From assembly GCA_030597995.1 (NCBI GenBank), contig JAUVQV010000055.1, forward strand, positions 1 through 6,413: a stretch of DNA of 6,413 nucleotides, in the 5' to 3' direction. The DNA comes from Candidatus Rokuibacteriota bacterium (lineage in GTDB: Bacteria; JAUVQV01). The notes beneath the pieces are model-generated. The model ran no database searches and was not told the origin of the DNA. It was given only the letters and a program-made list of their open reading frames with translations. Shown here one piece after another: positions 1 through 4,394 of the stretch; position 1 is the stretch's first letter; each line of letters begins with the position of its first letter. Made by a program: the position numbers and the translations under genes.

Positions 1-1
1 A

Positions 2-1075
2 GTGGGCCAGCCGGGCCCCGAATCCAATCCACTCGAAGAGCTGAAGGCGAAGCTGTCCCGTGCGGGTGTAGAGGGAATCGAGCTGGAATCCACAGAGGAG
101 GGAATGGTCACCTCGGAGAGTGTAACTGAAACCGATATCAGGCGCCGGTCTATTGAGACTTTCTTCAAATCCATATATCTCACCCGAGGTCTCCTGACGG
201 AAGTCGACGCCATGCGAACGGTACACCTGAGGCGTGCGAGGAGGCTGGTGGCGACCTTGATCGATATCATGAACGTTGATGAGTCCATCCTGTTTGGCAT
301 GACCAACATCAAGAGTTTCGACGACTACACATTCAATCATTCGGTGAATGTGTGCGTCCTGTCGATTGCGATCGGACGACGGCTTGGGCTCGAGCGACGG
401 GTTCTCGGCGACCTGAGTGTGGCCGCGATTTTCCATGACATCGGCAAGATCACCGTACCCCCGGAGCTAATCAACAAGACCGAAGCGCTGAGCGAGGCAG
501 AATGGTCGCGACTGCACCGACACCCCGTCGACAGCATCAAACAGGTGATAAAGCTCAAGGGAATCAGTGAGCCGATCAGCAGGCTTGCCATTGCCATGTA
601 CCGGCACCACACAAACTTCGATCGCAGCGGCTATCCCGACCTGTCAGAAAGCGAGGAGGTGCCGCTCTTTGCCCGTATCATTCGTATCGCGGACAGCTAT
701 GACGCGATGACGTCAAAGAGGGTGTACCGCCGCGGCTGCGTGAGCAGCGTAGAGGCCCTCGAAGAGCTCTGGAACCTCGCCGGCAGCCACTACGACCCCG
801 CCCTTCTCAAGGTGTTCATATCCGCCATCGGCATTTTTCCCGTGGGGACGCTGGTTCAGCTGAACAGCGGGGAGATCGCGATAGTCACGAAGAATTCGCT
901 GGAGCCTGAGCACCTTCTCAGACCCAGGGTACGCACCCTGGCTGTGTGGGAAGACCGGCCGGTCAGCCCGTGCGACATCGACCTCAGCCGAGACCGGAGC
1001 AGGGAAATCTACGGGTATTTTAAGGGCAGTGAGGCCACCGCGCTCATCCCGAGCCTCCTTCTGGCCTCCGACTGA
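2..1075 (+). CDS. HD-GYP domain protein, probable cyclic-di-GMP phosphodiesterase (5' end probably cut off)
   Basis: HD-GYP proteins hydrolyse cyclic-di-GMP in the cytoplasm and control biofilm, motility and other responses. Counting from the GTG at base 2, the domain spans about residues 100-275: FNHSVNV with H113, HDIGK at 145-149 (H145, D146), RHP with H174, H202-H203, the GYP signature at 210-212, and RIADSYDAMTSKR at 228-240 with D231. These are the expected metal ligands. Position 109, where trinuclear members carry Glu four residues before the first His, is Tyr, so a two-metal site is likely (inference). The usual DGSGYP reads DRSGYP here. About 80 residues follow the domain, starting near GIFPVGTLVQLNSGE, as in a common HD-GYP subfamily. 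The frame is open to the window edge, and the N-terminal 100 residues look like the end of a longer input region, so the GTG is probably internal. No receiver, PAS or GGDEF domain is visible in this part. The stop lies 30 bases before the next gene. Confidence 0.9.
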   Translation: MGQPGPESNPLEELKAKLSRAGVEGIELESTEEGMVTSESVTETDIRRRSIETFFKSIYLTRGLLTEVDAMRTVHLRRARRLVATLIDIMNVDESILFGMTNIKSFDDYTFNHSVNVCVLSIAIGRRLGLERRVLGDLSVAAIFHDIGKITVPPELINKTEALSEAEWSRLHRHPVDSIKQVIKLKGISEPISRLAIAMYRHHTNFDRSGYPDLSESEEVPLFARIIRIADSYDAMTSKRVYRRGCVSSVEALEELWNLAGSHYDPALLKVFISAIGIFPVGTLVQLNSGEIAIVTKNSLEPEHLLRPRVRTLAVWEDRPVSPCDIDLSRDRSREIYGYFKGSEATALIPSLLLASD

Positions 1076-1086
1076 TGTCGCGGGAG

Positions 1087-1101
1087 ATGGTATCATTTCA
1101 A
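1087..1101 (+). promoter_or_regulatory. Candidate extended -10 promoter element before the small metallopeptidase
   Basis: The sequence ATGGTATCATTTCAA contains TGG-TATCAT (1088-1096), which fits an extended -10 element (TGn followed by TATAAT, 5 of 6). No convincing -35 lies 16-18 bases upstream, in the end of the HD-GYP gene. A transcript from here would start around 1103-1105, almost at the TTG start codon at 1106, giving a leaderless or nearly leaderless message. No Shine-Dalgarno sequence sits at a normal distance; the nearest purine run, GGGAG at 1082-1086, ends 19 bases before the start. A near copy of this 15-mer (13 of 15 identical) precedes the gene at 2139. The gene could still be read through from the HD-GYP gene. 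Confidence 0.35.
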
Positions 1102-1105
1102 AGAA

Positions 1106-1471
1106 TTGTTCCAGATCTCAAAAAAGGAGTTCGAAAAGCTGGTCCGTGAGGCCTTGGACAGACTTCCGGGGGAGTTTGCCGGAGCGATGGAGAACATTTC
1201 CATTACGGTGGAGAATTGCCCCTCTCCGGAGGACCTGACATCGGCCGGACTCGACCCGGCCGAGGACACGCTCTTCGGGCTCTATCATGGTGTTCCGCTC
1301 CCGGAGCGCGGCTCCGCCTACAGCGCCCTCCCGGACCGGATCACTTTGTACCGCGGGCCGATCCTAGAGGCCTGCGAAAGTCGGGAAAAGGTGGTAGAGG
1401 AAATACGTCTCACTCTCATTCACGAGATAGGCCATTACTTCGGCCTCGGAGAAAAGGAAGTTCCCGGGTAG
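1106..1471 (+). CDS. Small zincin-type metallopeptidase family protein (PF06262-like)
   Basis: This 121-residue cytoplasmic protein matches a compact family of predicted zinc metallopeptidases whose substrate is unknown. The zinc motif is HEIGHYFGLGE at 106-116: H106 and H110 as ligands, E107 as catalytic base, G113 at the turn, and E116 in the place of the third ligand, which is Asp or Glu in this family. Other family landmarks are the N-terminal ISKKEFEKLVREALDRLP stretch, GLYHGVPLPER at 58-68, and LPDRITLYRGPILE at 75-88. There is no signal peptide or membrane segment. TTG at 1106 is the only usable start, because the frame is closed by a stop at 1073-1075 with no other start codon between, and it gives the N terminus expected for the family. 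The C terminus after the zinc motif is short (EKEVPG), at most a few residues shorter than usual. It follows the HD-GYP gene by 30 bases, so co-transcription is possible. I am sure of the family, not of the role. Confidence 0.85.
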   Translation: MFQISKKEFEKLVREALDRLPGEFAGAMENISITVENCPSPEDLTSAGLDPAEDTLFGLYHGVPLPERGSAYSALPDRITLYRGPILEACESREKVVEEIRLTLIHEIGHYFGLGEKEVPG

Positions 1472-1606
1472 GGGCGGGGCACCCTGCAACACTATCTTTT
1501 CAACAATCCCCTGCGAGCTTCTCACCGCTTCATGCGTCTGTTCGAATGGACCCGGCAAGGCCGAAAACATGAGATAGTACATGATGTAATCGCAATAACC
1601 AATTAA
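1472..1606 (+). other. In-frame open tail after the metallopeptidase stop, possible gene remnant
   Basis: After the TAG at 1469-1471 the same frame stays open for 44 codons and ends at TAA 1604-1606. The conceptual peptide looks protein-like in its second half (for example RFMRLFEWTRQGRKHEIVHD, ATG of the Met at 1532), rich in aromatic and charged residues. The codons drift from GC-ending to AT-ending toward the TAA, where the AT-rich gap begins. It could be the 3' remnant of another gene, joined here by deletion, or simply chance openness. I do not recognise a family, no Shine-Dalgarno sequence precedes the internal ATG, and the peptidase family does not need this extension, so I do not call it a gene. 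Confidence 0.2.
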
Positions 1607-2090
1607 ATAATAAGGACAATATTAAAATCAAATCCGGCTTGTGCGCACACGTCTTCTTCCTTGTTCATCTAAAAAGCAAAGGGACGGAGAAGCGGACGCC
1701 ATTACTCTATACCCCCATACCGATATAACGACTACCGCTGGAAATCACCGCTCCGGCACTGAAGAGGGCCTCTAAATCCTTAATGCAAACGGATCTGCGG
1801 CTTTTCCGGACTTACTGAGTGCCTGACCGTTATTCCGAAAAGTGATTTCGAAGGCCATCTACGACCGGCAGCTTTTAAGGGAGCGGTGACGGATCGCGGC
1901 CGGGGTGATCGGAGAGAGCGTCTGGATCCTTGCAGGAAAACCGGCGCTGACCCCGGGAATCGTGATCTGCGTGCAGACCTGTGGGTACAGCCGGAGCCGC
2001 GGCCGTGTCCCTGCGCAAAAGAGACGATGAGGAGCCAATCGATCCGTTATTTTTTATTTCTAATAAATGGCCTGGCACTATCTCCTCGTT
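1607..2090. other. Gap without a convincing gene
   Basis: I see no tRNA, rRNA, mobile element or supported coding region here. Base composition is mixed: AT-rich at 1600-1680 and 2045-2070 (including TTATTTTTTATTTC), and GC-rich at 1880-2020. Small structures are present: a 10-base palindrome TGTGCGCACA at 1640-1649; a 9-pair stem with one bulge formed by CTTTTCCGGA at 1801-1810 and TCCGAAAAG at 1834-1842; and a competing 5-pair hairpin CGAAA/TTTCG at 1836-1850. None is followed by a T run, so I do not call a terminator for the upstream genes. Short open frames at 1886-2128 and 1905-2030 lack ribosome binding sites at a usable spacing and resemble no family I know. The stretch may be a decayed gene plus the regulatory region of the gene at 2139. 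Confidence 0.5.
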
Positions 2091-2113
2091 ATGTCAAATG
2101 TCAAGACCTGACA
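2091..2113. promoter_or_regulatory. Cluster of TGTCA half-sites with a dyad, operator-like or repeat-derived
   Basis: The block holds a 7-base tandem repeat (ATGTCAA at 2091-2097 and again at 2098-2104). Its second copy forms an inverted repeat with a third half-site: TGTCA (2099-2103), five bases, TGACA (2109-2113). It ends five bases before a TATTAT hexamer (2118-2123) and ten before the TGG-TAAAAT extended -10 (2123-2131) of the glycoside hydrolase gene, so it covers the -35 zone, where a repressor or activator would bind. On the minus strand the repeats read as TTGACA, so a divergent promoter is also conceivable, although no minus-strand gene is supported. From memory, a similar TGTCAAGACCTGAC sequence recurs in many environmental genomes, often near REP-associated transposases. 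None is present here, so a mobile-repeat origin is an alternative to an operator. Confidence 0.35.
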
Positions 2114-2121
2114 CCTTTATT

Positions 2122-2136
2122 ATGGTAAAATTTCAA
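2122..2136 (+). promoter_or_regulatory. Candidate extended -10 promoter for the glycoside hydrolase-DUF547 gene
   Basis: ATGGTAAAATTTCAA contains TGG-TAAAAT (2123-2131), an extended -10 with five of six hexamer bases. An overlapping TATTAT at 2118-2123 is a second candidate. No good -35 sits at 17 bases; CTGACA at 2108-2113 is TTGACA-like but far too close. Transcription from TAAAAT would begin near 2138-2139, at the ATG itself, which fits the complete lack of a Shine-Dalgarno sequence before this start. The 15-mer agrees at 13 positions with the one at 1087-1101 before the small metallopeptidase. Confidence 0.4.
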
Positions 2137-2138
2137 TC

Positions 2139-4316
2139 ATGTCCCGGTTATTTGCCGACTACGTGGCGCGGGCGAAGCAGATCCTGGACGGTAATTGGCT
2201 GGAATCCTCGACCAAACCCGCCCCCGCGCTCTACCCGCATCAGTGGAACTGGGACTCCGGTTTCATCGCGATCGGCAGGTCCCACTACGATACCCCGCGG
2301 GCCATGCTGGAAATCGAAACCCTCTTCGAGGCCCAGTGGAAGAACGGGATGGCGCCGCAAATCGTCTTCAACGCGAACTCCCTGGGACACTATTTCCCTG
2401 AGCCCGATTTCTGGAAGACCGAACTTTCCCCGAACGCCCCCGAGGGGAAGCTCACTTCGGGCATCACCATGCCGCCGGTCCACGCCATAGCCGTGGAGAA
2501 GGTGTATCGGAACGCCCGCCGACCCCAGTCCACGCTTCCATTTTTGCGGCGCATCTACCCGAAGCTCCTCGCCCTGCACGCCTACCTCTACCGGGAGCGG
2601 GACCCGGAGGGGGAGGGCCTGGTCTACATCCGGCACCCCTGGGAATCCGGAATCGACAACTCCCCCACCTGGGACGGCCCGTTGAAGCGGATGCGGGTCG
2701 ACCAGGCGTCTCTTCCGCCCAACCGGCGGCGGGACCTCGGGCACGGGGTCGACCCCGGGATGCGCCCCAGCGACGAGGACTACGACCGCTACGTGTTTCT
2801 CGTCGACTTCTTTCGCCGCTGCGGGTACGACGAGGGAAAAATTCGGGAGAGCTGTCCGTTTCTTATCCAGGACCCGCTCTTCAATTCCGTCCTGTGCCGG
2901 GCCAACGAGTCTCTGGTGCGGATTGCAGAGGCGATCGGCATCGACCCCGGAGAGCCGCGCGCTTGGAGGGAGAAGAGTGTCCGGGCCATCCGGGAAAAGC
3001 TCTGGCACGGGGAGCACGGTATTTTTGACGCCTATGATCTGGTCTCCGGCGAGTTGCTGGAGGTAGATACTGCGGCCGGTTTTCTGCCCCTCTTTGCGGG
3101 CGCCGCCTCCGTGGAGCAGGCGGAGATGATTTACCGCCGCCTCAACTCCGCGTCATTCTGCGCCCTGCACCAGGGAAACTGTTTCACCATTCCGAATTAC
3201 GACACGCAGCAGGAGGGGTTTGACCGCTCCAACTACTGGCGCGGGCCGGTGTGGATCAACATCAACTGGATGCTGGCCCAGGGGCTGCGCCGCTACGGTT
3301 ACACTTTGAAGGCCGACTCCCTTCAGAAAGATCTGCTCCAGCTGCCGATCCGCTTCGGCTTTCACGAGTACTTCGACTCCTTTGACGGGACCGGTTACGG
3401 GACCGACGACTTCGCGTGGACCGCGGCCCTCTTCATCGATCTGGTCCAGGAGTTTTACGAGCGGCCGCGGCCGGAGGGGGGGGTGGCCCGGCGGATCAAG
3501 GGAGCCCTTGCCGGGGAGACCGTCCTGAACGAGGGGCGCGAGGAGCCGGAGGTGGCCCCGGAAGAACTCGCCGCGGAGTTGATGCGCTCCATCAGGAGGC
3601 TGCGTGATCTGTTCTACGACACCTCCCGCGGCCTGGTGGATTACGACCGGCTCCGGGAGTCCCCCGAGTACCGCGGCTATCGCCTCCTGACGAATGGGCT
3701 CCGCTCCTTCGATCTCTCCCGGCTTCTGGGGCGCCGGGAAAAGCTCGCCTTCTGGGTCAATCTCTACAACACGATTGTGGTCGACGGCATCGTGGCCCTG
3801 GGCGTGAGGGAGTCCGTCAAGGAGATCCCGGAATTTTTCAGCAGGGTGAAGTACGCCATCGGGAACCGGAATTTCTCACCCGACGATATCGAGCACGGCA
3901 TCCTGCGGGCCAACACCCGTCCTTGGTTTCGCCCCTTCAAACCGTTCGGCCCCAGAGATCCGCGGAAGGAGTGGATCGTCAACCCGGTGGAACCGCGGGT
4001 CCACTTCGCCCTGGTCTGCGGGTCGCGCTCCTGCGCCCCGATCGATTACTCCGACCCGGAGCGCATCTCGGACCAGTTGGAGGACGCCGCCAGGAGTTTC
4101 GTGAACTCCTCGGAGGTGATCGTCATCCCCGAGGAGCACAAGATCCTCCTCTCCGAGATCTTCCGCTGGTACGAGAATGATTTCGGCGGGCGGGTCGGGA
4201 CCCTGGATTTTCTCTACGACTACCTGGTCGATGATAAGGCTAGGAGCCTGCTCCGGAATGAGACCGGCCGGCTGCACCTGGAATACATCTATTACGACTG
4301 GAACCTGAACCGCTGA
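2139..4316 (+). CDS. Glycoside hydrolase (GH63/trehalase-like (alpha/alpha)6 barrel) fused to a C-terminal DUF547 domain
   Basis: This 725-residue protein has two parts. Residues 1-440 resemble bacterial GH63-type alpha-glucosidases and mannosylglycerate hydrolases. Landmarks are HQWNWDSGF at 34-42, HPWESGIDNSPTWD at 166-179 with D173 as probable general acid, FDRSNYWRGPVWIN at 361-374, and HEYFDSFDGTGYGTDDFAWTAAL at 409-431 with E410 as probable general base. The substrate is probably an alpha-linked sugar such as a compatible solute or a short glucan, but cannot be fixed. A charged linker (441-480) leads to DUF547 at about 480-695: AFWVNLYN (537-544), DDIEHGILR (582-590), HFALVCGSRSCAPI (622-635, with H622, C627, C632) and FRWYENDF (675-682). 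Its biochemical role is unknown to me. No signal peptide or membrane segment is seen, so a cytoplasmic location is likely. ATG at 2139 is the only start, because the frame is closed upstream at 2109-2111; no Shine-Dalgarno sequence is present. Both domains share one uninterrupted frame with uniform GC-rich codon use, which argues against an assembly artefact. The M16 gene follows 78 bases downstream. Confidence 0.85.
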   Translation: MSRLFADYVARAKQILDGNWLESSTKPAPALYPHQWNWDSGFIAIGRSHYDTPRAMLEIETLFEAQWKNGMAPQIVFNANSLGHYFPEPDFWKTELSPNAPEGKLTSGITMPPVHAIAVEKVYRNARRPQSTLPFLRRIYPKLLALHAYLYRERDPEGEGLVYIRHPWESGIDNSPTWDGPLKRMRVDQASLPPNRRRDLGHGVDPGMRPSDEDYDRYVFLVDFFRRCGYDEGKIRESCPFLIQDPLFNSVLCRANESLVRIAEAIGIDPGEPRAWREKSVRAIREKLWHGEHGIFDAYDLVSGELLEVDTAAGFLPLFAGAASVEQAEMIYRRLNSASFCALHQGNCFTIPNYDTQQEGFDRSNYWRGPVWININWMLAQGLRRYGYTLKADSLQKDLLQLPIRFGFHEYFDSFDGTGYGTDDFAWTAALFIDLVQEFYERPRPEGGVARRIKGALAGETVLNEGREEPEVAPEELAAELMRSIRRLRDLFYDTSRGLVDYDRLRESPEYRGYRLLTNGLRSFDLSRLLGRREKLAFWVNLYNTIVVDGIVALGVRESVKEIPEFFSRVKYAIGNRNFSPDDIEHGILRANTRPWFRPFKPFGPRDPRKEWIVNPVEPRVHFALVCGSRSCAPIDYSDPERISDQLEDAARSFVNSSEVIVIPEEHKILLSEIFRWYENDFGGRVGTLDFLYDYLVDDKARSLLRNETGRLHLEYIYYDWNLNR

Positions 4317-4328
4317 AATTTTGTCTTT

Positions 4329-4387
4329 GAGCGCATTCCGGTTGTATTTCCGCCCCCGAAACGATAACCTTTTGATCCGGAGCGCTC
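4329..4387 (+). promoter_or_regulatory. Possible RNA stem covering the M16 gene ribosome binding site
   Basis: GAGCGC-AT-TCCGG at 4329-4341 can pair with CCGGAGCGCTC at 4377-4387, giving an 11-pair GC-rich stem with a two-base bulge and a 35-base loop. The right arm contains GGAG (4379-4382), the only Shine-Dalgarno-like sequence near the ATG at 4395, 12 bases away. Folding in the message would hide it. The same arm includes the self-complementary GGAGCGCTCC, but that cannot form a useful hairpin alone because its loop would be too small. No T run follows, so it does not look like a terminator. The pairing is read by eye, and its stability and conservation are untested. Confidence 0.3.
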
Positions 4388-4394
4388 CAGAAAA

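Noticed and set aside
713..1096. 127-codon minus-strand open frame over the end of the HD-GYP gene
   Set aside because: It is antisense to recognisable HD-GYP sequence, has low-complexity composition and matches no motif I know.
1364..1582. 72-codon minus-strand open frame opposite the zinc motif of the small metallopeptidase
   Set aside because: Most of it is the complement of the conserved metallopeptidase C terminus, and there is no independent evidence for a gene.
1801..1850. Hairpins around CGAAA/TTTCG and CTTTTCCGGA/TCCGAAAAG as a terminator
   Set aside because: No T run follows either stem and the stems are short or bulged. They also lie more than 300 bases after the last upstream stop.
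1905..2030. 41-codon + strand frame with a plausible hydrophobic core (VWILAGKPALTPG)
   Set aside because: It has no ribosome binding site, no family match I can name, and a closing stretch rich in Arg. It may be a trace of a decayed gene but cannot be supported.
2082..2092. Minus-strand promoter using the TTGACA copies at 2104-2092
   Set aside because: The best -10 at a normal spacing is weak (GATAGT, complement of 2077-2082) and there is no supported minus-strand gene to drive.
1886..2128. 80-codon + strand open frame in the gap, starting GTG after AAGGGAG
   Set aside because: The purine run is only two bases from the GTG, too close to serve. The product is an Arg/Pro/Cys-rich mix with no recognisable motif, and it runs through the regulatory-looking block.
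2148..3017. 289-codon open frame on the minus strand
   Set aside because: It lies wholly inside the glycoside hydrolase gene, and its Pro/Gly/Val/Arg-rich product is what a GC-rich shadow frame gives. The + strand frame carries clear family motifs.
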